Below, one piece after another: positions 1-7,294 of a stretch of 64,000 nt of DNA. A program made the position numbers and the translations under genes. Location of the stretch: positions 46,155 through 110,154 of the forward strand of contig NZ_JAHTKP010000025.1 of the NCBI RefSeq assembly GCF_019192735.1, read 5' to 3'. Source of the stretch: Kitasatospora aureofaciens (lineage in GTDB: Bacteria; Actinomycetota; Actinomycetes; Streptomycetales; Streptomycetaceae). Numbering within the stretch: position 1 is the stretch's first letter; every line of letters starts with the position of its first letter. The notes beneath the pieces were generated by a model that was given only the letters and a program-made list of their open reading frames with translations, was not told the origin of the DNA and did not search any database.

Positions 1-138
1 GCCGCGGTCGATGGTCAGCACCATCGCCTCGGCGGCGTCCTCGTGCTTGGGCCGGATCCGGGTCCGCGGCCGGGAGCCCCGGCGGGCGGGGCGGTTGCGG
101 ATGTCGTCCTCGTCGGAGTCCTTGCCGTAGCGGCGCAT
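1..138 (-). CDS. rsgA: RsgA-like ribosome small-subunit GTPase, N-terminal part
   Basis: Only the first 46 codons are inside the window; the gene runs off the left edge. The start reads MRRYGKDSDEDD and continues into an Arg/Pro-rich stretch and then RPKHEDAAEAMV. That is the N-terminal lead-in I recall for actinobacterial RsgA (YjeQ), a circularly permuted GTPase that helps mature the 30S subunit. None of the GTPase motifs is visible, so the call rests on this N-terminus and on its place 15 bp downstream of aroA on the same strand, where rsgA commonly lies in Streptomyces. It is probably the last gene of the M50 peptidase-aroA operon. Confidence 0.75.
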   Translation of the reverse strand, partial: MRRYGKDSDEDDIRNRPARRGSRPRTRIRPKHEDAAEAMVLTIDRG

Positions 139-153
139 GTGCTCAGTCTCCGC

Positions 154-1485
154 TCAGGCGTCCGCCGCCGCTTCGCCGAGCAGGTCCGCCCACATCGCCG
201 GGAAGTCGGGCAGGGTCTTGGCGGTGGTGGACACGTTCTCCACCTGCACGCCGGGTACGGCCAGGCCGATCACCGCGGCGGCGGTGGCCAGGCGGTGGTC
301 CTCGTAGGTGTGGAAGACGCCGCCGTGCAGCGGGCGCGGGCGGATGCGCAGGCCGTCCTCGGTCTCGGTGACGTCGCCGCCGAGGTCGTTGATCTCCTTG
401 ACGAGCGCGGCGAGCCGGTCGGTCTCGTGCAGCCGCAGGTGGGCGATGCCGTAGAGGTGGGACTCGGAGTCGGCGAGCGCGGCGACGGCGGCGATCACCG
501 GGGTGAGCTCGCCGACATCGTGCAGGTCGGCCTCGATGCCGTGGATCCGGCCGGTGCCGGTGAACTGCAGGCCCTCGTCGGTGAACTCGCAGGCGCCGCC
601 CATCCGGCCGTAGATCTCGCGCAGCTGGTCGCCGGGCTGGGTGGTGTGCTTCGGCCAGTCGCGGACGGTCACCCGGCCGCCGGTGACCAGCGCGGCGGCG
701 AAGAACGGCGCGGCGTTGGAGAGGTCGGGCTCGACGACCAGGTCGCGGCCGATCAGGGCGCCCGGGGTGACCCGCCAGACGTCCTTCTCACCGCCGTCCT
801 CGGGGGCGTCGACCTGGACCCCGGCCAGGCGCAGCATCTCGACCGTCATCCGGATGTGCGGCAGCGACGGCACCGGGCCGCCGACGTGCCGGACCTCGAC
901 GCCCTGGTTGTAGCGGGCGCCGGAGAGCAGCAGGGCGGAGACGAACTGGGACGAGGAGGAGGCGTCCAGCTCGACCGGGCCGCCGTCGAGGGCGCCGGAG
1001 CCGTGCACGGTGAGCGGGAAGGCGCCGCGGCCGCCGTCGTCGATGCGGGCGCCGAGCGCGCGCAGGGCGTTGATCACGCCGTGCTGGGGGCGCTCGTAGC
1101 TGCGCGGGTCGCCGTCGAAGTGAACCGGGCCGTCGGCGAGGACGGCCAGCGGGGGCAGGAAACGCATGACCGTGCCGGCGTTGCCGACGTCGATCGAGGC
1201 CGGGCCGAGCAGGGCGGGGGCGGGGATGACCCGCCAGGCCTCGCCGCCGCCGGTGCCGCCGGAGTCGTTGTTGACCTTCTCCTCGATGCCGACGCCGAGG
1301 GCGCGCAGGCCGTCGGCCATCAGCTGGGAGTCCCGGCTGCGCAGCGGGCGGCGCACCCAGCCGGGCTCGTCGGCGAGTGCCGCCAGCACCAGGGCCCGGT
1401 TGGTGACCGACTTGGAGCCGGGGATGGTGACGGTGGCGTCAACGGGGGTGGTCGCGACGGGGGCGGGCCACAGGGTCTCGGTCAT
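154..1485 (-). CDS. aroA: 3-phosphoshikimate 1-carboxyvinyltransferase (EPSP synthase)
   Basis: This 443-residue protein should transfer the enolpyruvyl group of PEP to shikimate-3-phosphate, the sixth step of the shikimate pathway in the cytoplasm. Visible signatures are the substrate-binding IPGSKSVTNRALVLAA near the N-terminus, the NAGTVMRF loop, the DASSSSQFVSALLL segment, the LSNAAPFFAA stretch that starts the second domain, and the HETDRLAAL and YEDHRLATAAAV motifs near the C-terminus. The length fits the family. The ATG at 1485 lies 66 bp after the stop of the M50 peptidase gene, and rsgA follows by 15 bp, so the three genes are probably cotranscribed. The NAGT loop carries the usual Gly, so nothing suggests an unusual glyphosate class. 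Confidence 0.97.
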   Translation of the reverse strand: MTETLWPAPVATTPVDATVTIPGSKSVTNRALVLAALADEPGWVRRPLRSRDSQLMADGLRALGVGIEEKVNNDSGGTGGGEAWRVIPAPALLGPASIDVGNAGTVMRFLPPLAVLADGPVHFDGDPRSYERPQHGVINALRALGARIDDGGRGAFPLTVHGSGALDGGPVELDASSSSQFVSALLLSGARYNQGVEVRHVGGPVPSLPHIRMTVEMLRLAGVQVDAPEDGGEKDVWRVTPGALIGRDLVVEPDLSNAAPFFAAALVTGGRVTVRDWPKHTTQPGDQLREIYGRMGGACEFTDEGLQFTGTGRIHGIEADLHDVGELTPVIAAVAALADSESHLYGIAHLRLHETDRLAALVKEINDLGGDVTETEDGLRIRPRPLHGGVFHTYEDHRLATAAAVIGLAVPGVQVENVSTTAKTLPDFPAMWADLLGEAAADA

Positions 1486-1551
1486 GGGGGCCAGTTTAGG
1501 CGCCGTACCGGAACGACCCCCGCGCCGGCCGTATGCCGGGACTGTGGGGGT

Positions 1552-2283
1552 TCAGTGCAGGGGCTGGACCAGCCAGCTCGCGCCGAGGGCCAGGCTGGCG
1601 AGGGCGACCAGCAGGAAGGCGGTGACCCAGGCCAGGCCGGGGATGTGGGTGAGCCGGGCCAGCTGGTCGGCGTCGGAGTCACGGGCCCAGCCGGTGCGGC
1701 GCTGGTTCTGGAGTTCCAGGACCGGGCGGACGGCGCCGAACAGCAGGAACCAGCAGCCGAGGTAGGCGAAGCCGGCCTGGACCTCGGCGCTGCCGAACCA
1801 GGAGACGAGGAAGAAGGCGCCGCCGGCGACCAGCACGGTGAAGAGGCCGAAGGCGTTGCGGATCCGGATCAGCAGGGCGAGCAGCAGCACGATCGCCAGC
1901 CAGAGCAGCAGGGTGATCCGGTCGGCGGCGAGCAGGGCGGCGCAGCCGAGGCCGAGCAGCGCGGGGGCGGTGTAGCCGGCGGCGGCGGTGAGGACCATGC
2001 CGGGGCCGGTGGGGCGGCCGTAGGAGAGGGTGAGGCCGGAGGTGTCGGAGTGCAGCCGGATGCCGGCCAGTTTGCGGCCGGTGGCGAGGGCGGCGAGGCC
2101 GTGGCCGCCCTCGTGGGCGATGGTCACGGCGTTGCGGGTGACGTGCCACAGCGGGCGGGCGAGCACCGCGAGCAGGGCGGCGGCGCCGGTGGCCAGGACC
2201 AGCCAGCCGGGCGGGGCGGGCTGGGTGCCGGTGACCCGGTCCCACAGTTCGCCGAGGTTCTGTCCGGTCGGGTTCGCGCTCAT
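1552..2283 (-). CDS. M50-type membrane zinc metalloprotease
   Basis: The 243-residue integral membrane protein has a clear HEGGH zinc motif (H57, E58, H61) followed by GLAALATGRKLAG, the pattern of site-2-protease-like M50 peptidases. Hydrophobic segments occur at about residues 27-48 and then through much of 85-240, so the active site should lie in or next to the membrane. Its substrate is unknown. It is the first full-size gene of the leftward unit with aroA and rsgA. Its ATG at 2283 overlaps, as ATGA, the stop of a 26-codon mini-ORF in the 77-bp repeat just upstream, so its translation may be coupled to that mini-ORF. Related proteins sit beside aroA in other Streptomyces as far as I recall. 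Confidence 0.85.
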   Translation of the reverse strand: MSANPTGQNLGELWDRVTGTQPAPPGWLVLATGAAALLAVLARPLWHVTRNAVTIAHEGGHGLAALATGRKLAGIRLHSDTSGLTLSYGRPTGPGMVLTAAAGYTAPALLGLGCAALLAADRITLLLWLAIVLLLALLIRIRNAFGLFTVLVAGGAFFLVSWFGSAEVQAGFAYLGCWFLLFGAVRPVLELQNQRRTGWARDSDADQLARLTHIPGLAWVTAFLLVALASLALGASWLVQPLH

Positions 2284-2414
2284 GCGCCCGCCTCGCTTCG
2301 CTCAGCGAGCGCTTCGCGCAACGCGCACCTCTCGATGGCTCGCTCGCTCCGCTCGCTCATGCGCCCGCCTCGCTTCGCTCAGCGAGCGCTTCGCGCAACG
2401 CGCACCTCTCGATG
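2278..2414. repeat. Two tandem copies of a 77-bp-period repeat
   Basis: A 60-bp sequence at 2278-2337 recurs exactly at 2355-2414, giving a period of 77 bp. Each copy is full of GAGCG/CGCTC inverted elements (for example CGCTCAGCGAGCG) and could also fold. On the minus strand each period is one 81-nt mini-ORF that overlaps the next by 4 nt. Similar ERSE- and SEAGA-coding repeats occur at gene borders in other streptomycetes, from memory. Confidence 0.9.
2280..2360 (-). CDS. 26-residue mini-ORF, repeat copy 1
   Basis: This short reading frame encodes 26 residues (MSERSERAIERC, then ALREALAERSEAGA) and ends in a TGA that overlaps the ATG of the M50 peptidase gene as ATGA. Its own ATG overlaps the stop of an almost identical mini-ORF upstream. 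The peptide is rich in Glu, Arg and Ser, with no signal peptide or known domain. It may be a translation-coupling device or simply repeat DNA that happens to be open; the sequence alone cannot decide. The regular ATGA chaining makes chance less likely. No function is assigned. Confidence 0.4.
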   Translation of the reverse strand: MSERSERAIERCALREALAERSEAGA

Positions 2415-2437
2415 ATGACCTCACTTCGTTCGCTCAT
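2357..2437 (-). CDS. 26-residue mini-ORF, repeat copy 2
   Basis: This is the second, upstream copy of the mini-ORF. It begins MSERSEVIIERC and ends with the same ALREALAERSEAGA as copy 1; only residues 7 and 8 differ. The stop TGA at 2357-2359 overlaps the ATG of copy 1, exactly as copy 1 overlaps the peptidase start. Purine-rich sequence (GAGGCGGGC) precedes each downstream ATG and could act as a weak ribosome-binding site. Whether the peptide is made is unknown. Confidence 0.35.
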   Translation of the reverse strand: MSERSEVIIERCALREALAERSEAGA

Positions 2438-2575
2438 TCTTTCTTCTCCGCCTCCGTTCGCTGCGCTGGGCCGTTCGGGGCAGCCTCCCATGCGGAGACG
2501 GGCGGGCGGGAGCGGGTGGTTCTGTTCGTGAGATGAAGAAGTGGTGAGTGCGGGCGGCATGGCAAGCTGGCCCGC

Positions 2576-3328
2576 ATGTGCGGTCGCTTCGCCTCCAGCA
2601 GCAAGCCGGAGGACATCGTCGAGATCTTCGGCGTCGAGCAGTGGGATCCCGCGGAGACCCTGGCGCCCAACTGGAACGTCGCCCCGACCAACAGCGCCTT
2701 CGTGGTGCTGGAGCGGCTGCCCAAGGGGCAGGCGCGGGCGGTACGGCAGCTGCGGGCGCTGCGCTGGGGGCTGGTGCCGCAGTGGTCGAACTCCGCCGAG
2801 ACGGCGGTGAAGATGATCAACGCCCGTGCGGACACCGTGCACGAGAAGCCCGCGTACCGGCAGGCCTTCGCCTCGCGGCGGTGCATCCTGCCGGTGGACG
2901 GCTACTACGAGTGGCAGACGGTGCCGGGCGAGCGGGGCAAGGCGCGCAAGAAGCCGTTCTTCGTCTCCCGGGCGGACGGCGCGCCGCTGGCGCTGGCCGG
3001 GCTGTACGAGTTCTGGCGCAACCGGGCGGTGCCGCCCGGCCACCCGGAGGCCTGGCTGGTGACGTTCACCATCGTCACCACCGACGCCGAGGAGCTGCTC
3101 GCGCCGATACACGAGCGGATGCCGCTGTTCCTCGACCCGTCCTCCTTCGACGAGTGGCTGGACCCGGGGCTGAGCGAACCGGACGAGCTGCGCCGGCTGC
3201 TGATACCCCCGCCGCCCGGTGCGCTGCTCGCCACCCCGGTGTCGCCGGCGGTCGGCAGCATCCGCAACAACGGCCCGGAGCTCAAGGAACCGTGGGCCGA
3301 GGTCGAATACGAGACCACCCTGTTCTGA
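2576..3328 (+). CDS. SRAP-family protein (YedK/HMCES-like abasic-site protein)
   Basis: This 250-residue protein starts MCGRF, so removal of the initiator Met exposes the catalytic Cys2 that, in this family, forms a thiazolidine crosslink with abasic sites in single-stranded DNA. The other hallmark residues are present: N34 in WNVAPT, E112 in GYYEW and H179 in HERMP. The length is typical. It acts on DNA in the cytoplasm and protects abasic sites during replication. The gene stands alone between the leftward peptidase operon and a hydrolase gene. The spacing before the ATG has no strong ribosome-binding site, but the need for Cys2 fixes the start. Confidence 0.95.
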   Translation: MCGRFASSSKPEDIVEIFGVEQWDPAETLAPNWNVAPTNSAFVVLERLPKGQARAVRQLRALRWGLVPQWSNSAETAVKMINARADTVHEKPAYRQAFASRRCILPVDGYYEWQTVPGERGKARKKPFFVSRADGAPLALAGLYEFWRNRAVPPGHPEAWLVTFTIVTTDAEELLAPIHERMPLFLDPSSFDEWLDPGLSEPDELRRLLIPPPPGALLATPVSPAVGSIRNNGPELKEPWAEVEYETTLF

Positions 3329-3370
3329 CCCGTTCCGACCCGTTCCGACCCGTTCCGACCCGTTCCGACT
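3321..3370. repeat. 10-bp tandem repeat
   Basis: The 10-mer CGTTCCGACC occurs at 3331, 3341, 3351 and, with one change, 3361, and a degenerate copy (TGTTCTGACC) at 3321 carries the stop of the SRAP gene. It fills the gap before the hydrolase gene. The unit is a simple slippage-type microsatellite with no known function. Confidence 0.9.
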
Positions 3371-3408
3371 TTTGAGCCTGTCGGTCCGAGCTTTCTGGAG
3401 TTGCCGCG

Positions 3409-4044
3409 ATGACCACCGAACTTGTCCCCACCGAGGCCGGGGACGCCCGGATCACCCACCACCGGGCCGCGGCGCCGAAGGCGGTGCTGGCGCTCGGGTA
3501 CGGCGCGGGCGGCGGGATCGCGGCGCGGGACCTGGTGGCGCTGGCCGCGGCGCTGCCGCCGCGCGGGATCACCGTGGCGCTGGTCGAGCAGCCGTGGCGG
3601 GTGGCCGGGAAGAAGCTCGGCCCGGCGCCACGCACGCTGGACCTCGGCTGGACGCCGGTCGCCGAGCGGCTGGCCGGGCAGGGGCTGCCGCTGGTGGTCG
3701 GCGGGCGCAGCGCCGGGGCCCGGGTGGCCTGCCGGACCGGTGCGGCCACCGGGGCGGTGGGCGTGGTGGCGCTGGCGTTCCCGCTGCACCCGCCGGGCAA
3801 GCCGGAGAAGAGCCGGGCCGAGGAGCTGCTGGAGTCGGCGCTGCCGACGCTGGTGGTGCAGAGCGTGGCGGATCCGTTCGGCGGGCCGGCGGAGTTCCCG
3901 GAGCTGCCGGCGGGGCACCTGATGGTGTCGGTGCCGTACGGGAGTCACGGCTTCGAGGTGCCCAAGCGGGCGCCGATGGGGCAGGACGAGGTGCTGGAGC
4001 TGATCTGCGGGGCGGTCGGGGACTGGGTGCTGGGTCTGGTGTGA
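3409..4044 (+). CDS. Alpha/beta-hydrolase family protein (KANL3/Tex30-like)
   Basis: The 211-residue protein has an N-terminal strand leading to LALGYGAGGGI (oxyanion region) and a nucleophile elbow GRSAGAR with Ser101. The acidic residue probably lies in SVADPFG and the His in YGSHGFEVPK near residue 180. This layout fits the small hydrolases related to dienelactone hydrolase that are annotated as KANL3/Tex30 family. There is no signal peptide, so it is cytoplasmic. The substrate cannot be told. The start ATG has GGAGTTG about 7 bp upstream. Fifteen bp after the stop begins a Val/Pro-coding repeat-like stretch, then the sigR promoter. Confidence 0.85.
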   Translation: MTTELVPTEAGDARITHHRAAAPKAVLALGYGAGGGIAARDLVALAAALPPRGITVALVEQPWRVAGKKLGPAPRTLDLGWTPVAERLAGQGLPLVVGGRSAGARVACRTGAATGAVGVVALAFPLHPPGKPEKSRAEELLESALPTLVVQSVADPFGGPAEFPELPAGHLMVSVPYGSHGFEVPKRAPMGQDEVLELICGAVGDWVLGLV

Positions 4045-4161
4045 CCCCTGGTGCGACCGGTGAGGTGACCCGCGCTGCGACCCCCGCTGTGACCGGCGGG
4101 GCGCCTGTGAGCAGGGGGTTTCCGCTCGATGGGCCGTGCGGGTGAAAGCCCGGCGCGGGCG

Positions 4162-4187
4162 GGAATGCGGGCGGGGGTGGTGTGGTT
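4162..4187 (+). promoter_or_regulatory. SigR-dependent promoter (sigRp2-like)
   Basis: GGAAT at 4162-4166 and GTT at 4185-4187 are separated by exactly 18 bp, the known SigR consensus GGAAT-N18-GTT. A transcript would start near 4194, upstream of the ATG at 4229. This is the expected autoregulatory promoter that produces the long SigR isoform under thiol oxidation. Confidence 0.85.
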
Positions 4188-4228
4188 GACACCCTCGTCA
4201 GCACGATTCCCGGTGAGAGGCAGGGCAG

Positions 4229-5134
4229 ATGGGTTCGATCGCGTGCCCCGAGCGGCCGGAGGAGCGCGAGGCCGCGGCGGCCTTCGCTCCCGCCTGGTCC
4301 GATTGGATTGACGCGGGCGAGAAGCCCGTCAGCCCGATATCCTCCATTTCGGGGCGGCCCGCCGTGGGTCGTGCCCGCCATGCCGAGGAGGTGGGTCCGG
4401 TCGTCGGGACCGAGCACGAGGCCGAGCCTGGCCGGGGCCCAGATGAGGGCCGCCCCGAGGGCGAGGCGCTCACCGGTGAGGAGCTGGCCGAGGCGATCGG
4501 TGAGGACACCTTCCGGGTGTCGGCGGAGGAGACCGAGGAGGCCCGGCGGGAGCGCTTCGAGCGCGACGCCCTGGGCTACCTGGATCCGATGTACTCGGCC
4601 GCGCTGCGCATGACGCGCAACCCGGCCGATGCGGAGGACCTGCTCCAGGAGGCGTTCGCCAAGGCGTACGCGTCCTTCCACCAGTTCCGCGAGGGCACCA
4701 ACCTCAAGGCCTGGCTGTACCGCATCCTCACCAACACGTTCATCAACTCGTACCGCAAGAAGCAGCGGGAGCCCCAGCGCACCGCCGCGGAGGAGATCGA
4801 GGACTGGCAGCTGGCCCGCGCCGAGTCGCACATGTCGACCGGTCTGCGCTCGGCCGAGACGCAGGCCCTCGACCACCTCCCGGACAGCGACGTCAAGGAC
4901 GCCCTCCAGGCCATCCCGGAGGAATTCCGGATCGCCGTCTATCTCGCGGACGTAGAAGGCTTTGCGTACAAGGAGATCGCGGACATCATGGGTACTCCCA
5001 TCGGTACGGTGATGTCCCGGCTGCACCGCGGCCGTCGTCAGCTGCGCGGCATGCTGGAGGATTACGCCCGTGAGCGCGGGCTGGTCCCGGCCGGCAGCGG
5101 GGCAGGGCAGGAAGCGAAGGGCTCGGGCTCATGA
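4229..5134 (+). CDS. sigR: Thiol-stress ECF sigma factor SigR, with dual start
   Basis: This is a group 4 (ECF) sigma factor directing the disulfide-stress regulon (thioredoxin, mycothiol and proteolysis genes). Region 2 is seen in YLDPMYSAALRMTRN and ADAEDLLQEAFAKAYASF through LKAWLYRILTN, and region 4 in IPEEFRIAVYLADVEGF through the GTVMSRLHRGRRQLR helix. Two starts are likely: ATG 4229 gives 301 residues, and an in-frame GTG at 4391, next to GAGGAG, gives 247. In S. coelicolor a basal short SigR and an unstable form with a 55-residue extension from sigRp2 are described; the 54-residue difference here matches closely. The stop overlaps the rsrA start (ATGA), so sigma and anti-sigma are coupled. 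Confidence 0.95.
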   Translation: MGSIACPERPEEREAAAAFAPAWSDWIDAGEKPVSPISSISGRPAVGRARHAEEVGPVVGTEHEAEPGRGPDEGRPEGEALTGEELAEAIGEDTFRVSAEETEEARRERFERDALGYLDPMYSAALRMTRNPADAEDLLQEAFAKAYASFHQFREGTNLKAWLYRILTNTFINSYRKKQREPQRTAAEEIEDWQLARAESHMSTGLRSAETQALDHLPDSDVKDALQAIPEEFRIAVYLADVEGFAYKEIADIMGTPIGTVMSRLHRGRRQLRGMLEDYARERGLVPAGSGAGQEAKGSGS

Positions 5135-5538
5135 GCTGCGGCGATCCGCACGACACCGAGTGTGGCGAGGTCCTCGACCACCTCTATGAATTCCTCGACA
5201 ACGAGATGGCAGAGGGCGACTGCGCGAAGCTGCGCGTGCACTTCGAGGAGTGCTCGCCCTGCCTCAAGCAGTACGGGCTGGAGCAGGCGATCAAGGCGCT
5301 GATCAAGCGCTCCTGCGGCTGCGACGACACTCCGACCGACCTGCGCAGCAAGGTGCTGGCCCGGATCGACTCGATCCGTTCCGGGCAGCGCTCCGGTGAG
5401 CAGGTGGTGGTCGCCGTCGAGAGCACGGTCGAGATCCACACCGAGACCGCCAGGCCGGCCCCCACGGTGGCCGACGGCCCGGCGGAGCCGGCGGTCCGGC
5501 CCGGCTCGCCGGTCGAGGCGGGCGCCCAGGCGGAGTAA
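5131..5538 (+). CDS. rsrA: Redox-sensing anti-sigma factor RsrA
   Basis: The 135-residue zinc-binding anti-sigma (ZAS) protein holds SigR inactive until disulfides form and zinc is lost. The H-x3-C-x2-C core is H37, C41 and C44, preceded by C3, C11 and C31. The S. coelicolor protein, as I remember it, has C61 and C62; here position 61 is Ser and the cysteines are C62 and C64. The residues named in its redox switch and zinc site (C3/C11, H37, C41, C44) are all kept. The C-terminal third is a disordered Pro/Ala-rich tail. It overlaps sigR by 4 bp and is followed by a strong terminator. Confidence 0.95.
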   Translation: MSCGDPHDTECGEVLDHLYEFLDNEMAEGDCAKLRVHFEECSPCLKQYGLEQAIKALIKRSCGCDDTPTDLRSKVLARIDSIRSGQRSGEQVVVAVESTVEIHTETARPAPTVADGPAEPAVRPGSPVEAGAQAE

Positions 5539-5589
5539 CCGGCCGGGCCCGCCGGCGAGGGCGGGCCGATCGGTCCGGACACGGAGTTC

Positions 5590-5630
5590 AGCGGCCCCGG
5601 GAGCGTGTGCTCCCGGGGCCGCTCCCTTTC
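5590..5630 (+). terminator. Terminator after sigR-rsrA
   Basis: A perfect 15-bp stem (5590-5604 with 5609-5623) closes a 4-nt loop and is followed by CCCTTTCT. It sits 50 bp after the rsrA stop. Confidence 0.85.
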
Positions 5631-5695
5631 TGCTTGCATGCGCCGTCACTCGTTCGAGTGAGTTGGCGGTGTGCCAGCTGCGGCATTGCGCGACC

Positions 5696-7294
5696 ATGCG
5701 TCCCCACGCCCGACGAGCGGCCTATCCTCCTGACGGTAACTCACCGCCGGTCCGCCCGGCGCGCGAGCGCGGAGCGGGTCAGGACGGCGGGGAGGTCGAG
5801 ATCGCTACCGACAGTGGAGGCCCGGCCCTGCCGGAGGGCGCGGCGCGGTACCTGGTGGCCGTCCCCGTGGCGGCGCTCTGCTGCCTGCTGCCGCTGCTGC
5901 CCGCCGGGGGTATGCCCGGCGTGCCGCGCTGGCTGGGCGCCCCGGTGGACTGGCCCAAGGTCGGGCTGCTGGGCTTCCTGCACGGCTGCTGGGAGTCGCT
6001 GGCCCAGGGACTGCCGACGCCCTGCCTGCACGTGGTCCGCCGACTGCTGCGCCGCCCGCCGCCGCCCGAACGGGCGCCCGCCCGGCCCGGCGTGAACGCC
6101 TTCTTCCCGGTGCTGTTCGCCGGCGTACTGATGCTTCCGCCGGCCGCCGCCGCGCTGGTCGCCGCGCCGGCCGCGCTGCTCGGCGGCCCCGGCGGGCGGC
6201 GCCACCGGCAGCGGCAGCTGTGGAACGGCTCCCAGCTCGCGTTGTGTGCCTTCGCCGCCGCGGCGGCCTTCCACCTGCTGCACGGGCCACAGCTGCTGCT
6301 CGGCTCCCGCTTTCCGGCCGCGCTGCTGCCCAGCCTCGCCGCCCTGGCCGCGTTCTGCCTGGTCAACGGGGTGCTGGTGGGCGTCATGCTGATGCTCACC
6401 GAGGACCGCCGGGCCGACGTGCTGCTGCGCGGGGCCTGCACGGTGTGCGGGCTGCCGGTACTGGTGCACGCGGCCGGCGGGCTCATGGTGGCCGTCCTGT
6501 GGCAGGGCCCGTACGGGGCGTTCGCCGCGCTGCTCGCCCTGCTGCCGCTGTCCATCTCGGCATGGGTGTTCGCCCAGGGGCACCGCGAGCGGGACGCCCA
6601 CCAGGCGACCGTCCAGGCGCTGGTGCAGGCCGTCGAGATCAAGGACGCGTACACCCGCGGGCACAGCGAACGGGTCGGCCGGGCCGCCGTGCTGATCGCC
6701 GGTCAGCTCGGCATGGAGGCCGAGCGGCTGCGCACCCTGCGGTTCGCCGGGATCCTGCACGACGTCGGCAAGCTGGGCGTGGCCACCGAACTCCTGCGCA
6801 GAAACGGTCCCCTCAGCGAGACCGAGCGGCGGGCCGTCGAGGTCCACCCGGTGTACGGGTACGAGCTGGTGCGCGGGATCGCCTTCCTCGGCGAGGCGCA
6901 CGACGGGATCCTGCACCACCACGAGCGGATGGACGGGCGCGGCTACCCCAGCGGGCTGACCGGCGACCGGATCCCCGAGTTCGCCCGGATCATCTCCGTC
7001 GCCGACGCCTTCGACTCGATGACCTCGACCCGCTCCTACCGGCGCGGACGGCCTGTCGCCGAGGCCGTCGCCGAGCTGGAGCGCTGCTCGGGCAGCCAGT
7101 TCGACCCGGTCATGGTCCGGGCGCTGATCGACGCGCTGGCCGTGCACGACTGGCAGCCGGTGCTGCCGCCGCCGCCCGGAGACTGCCTGCGGGCCGTCCC
7201 GGACATCCCGCTGGGCGTGCCCGAGCCGGTCCGGGCCGCGCCGCGCCGGGTGCCCGCCCAGGGCAGGACCGTCCCCACGGCCGGACAGACGTGA
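5696..7294 (+). CDS. Membrane HD-GYP domain phosphohydrolase
   Basis: The 532-residue protein has about six hydrophobic segments in residues 45-300 and a C-terminal HD-GYP domain. The metal motif HDVGK (H355, D356) and the signature HHHERMDGRGYP (from residue 407), followed by FARIISVADAFDSMTS, are intact. Active HD-GYP domains usually cleave cyclic dinucleotides such as c-di-GMP; the real substrate here is unknown. Start ATG 5696 is chosen by the N-terminus; an in-frame GTG at 5669 is an alternative. The stop overlaps the GTG of the next gene, a second membrane HD protein, so the two are probably made together and may form a complex. It lies directly downstream of rsrA but beyond a terminator. 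Confidence 0.85.
   Translation: MRPHARRAAYPPDGNSPPVRPARERGAGQDGGEVEIATDSGGPALPEGAARYLVAVPVAALCCLLPLLPAGGMPGVPRWLGAPVDWPKVGLLGFLHGCWESLAQGLPTPCLHVVRRLLRRPPPPERAPARPGVNAFFPVLFAGVLMLPPAAAALVAAPAALLGGPGGRRHRQRQLWNGSQLALCAFAAAAAFHLLHGPQLLLGSRFPAALLPSLAALAAFCLVNGVLVGVMLMLTEDRRADVLLRGACTVCGLPVLVHAAGGLMVAVLWQGPYGAFAALLALLPLSISAWVFAQGHRERDAHQATVQALVQAVEIKDAYTRGHSERVGRAAVLIAGQLGMEAERLRTLRFAGILHDVGKLGVATELLRRNGPLSETERRAVEVHPVYGYELVRGIAFLGEAHDGILHHHERMDGRGYPSGLTGDRIPEFARIISVADAFDSMTSTRSYRRGRPVAEAVAELERCSGSQFDPVMVRALIDALAVHDWQPVLPPPPGDCLRAVPDIPLGVPEPVRAAPRRVPAQGRTVPTAGQT

Noticed and set aside
43..2415. Very long plus-strand frame opposite aroA and the M50 gene
   Set aside because: It is the antisense of two well-supported genes and reads as Gly/Gln/Asp low complexity, a usual shadow in high-GC DNA.
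4308..4343. Possible sigRp1 housekeeping promoter (TTGACG with GATATC)
   Set aside because: The spacing of 22 bp between the two hexamers is too long for a normal promoter, so I do not annotate it.
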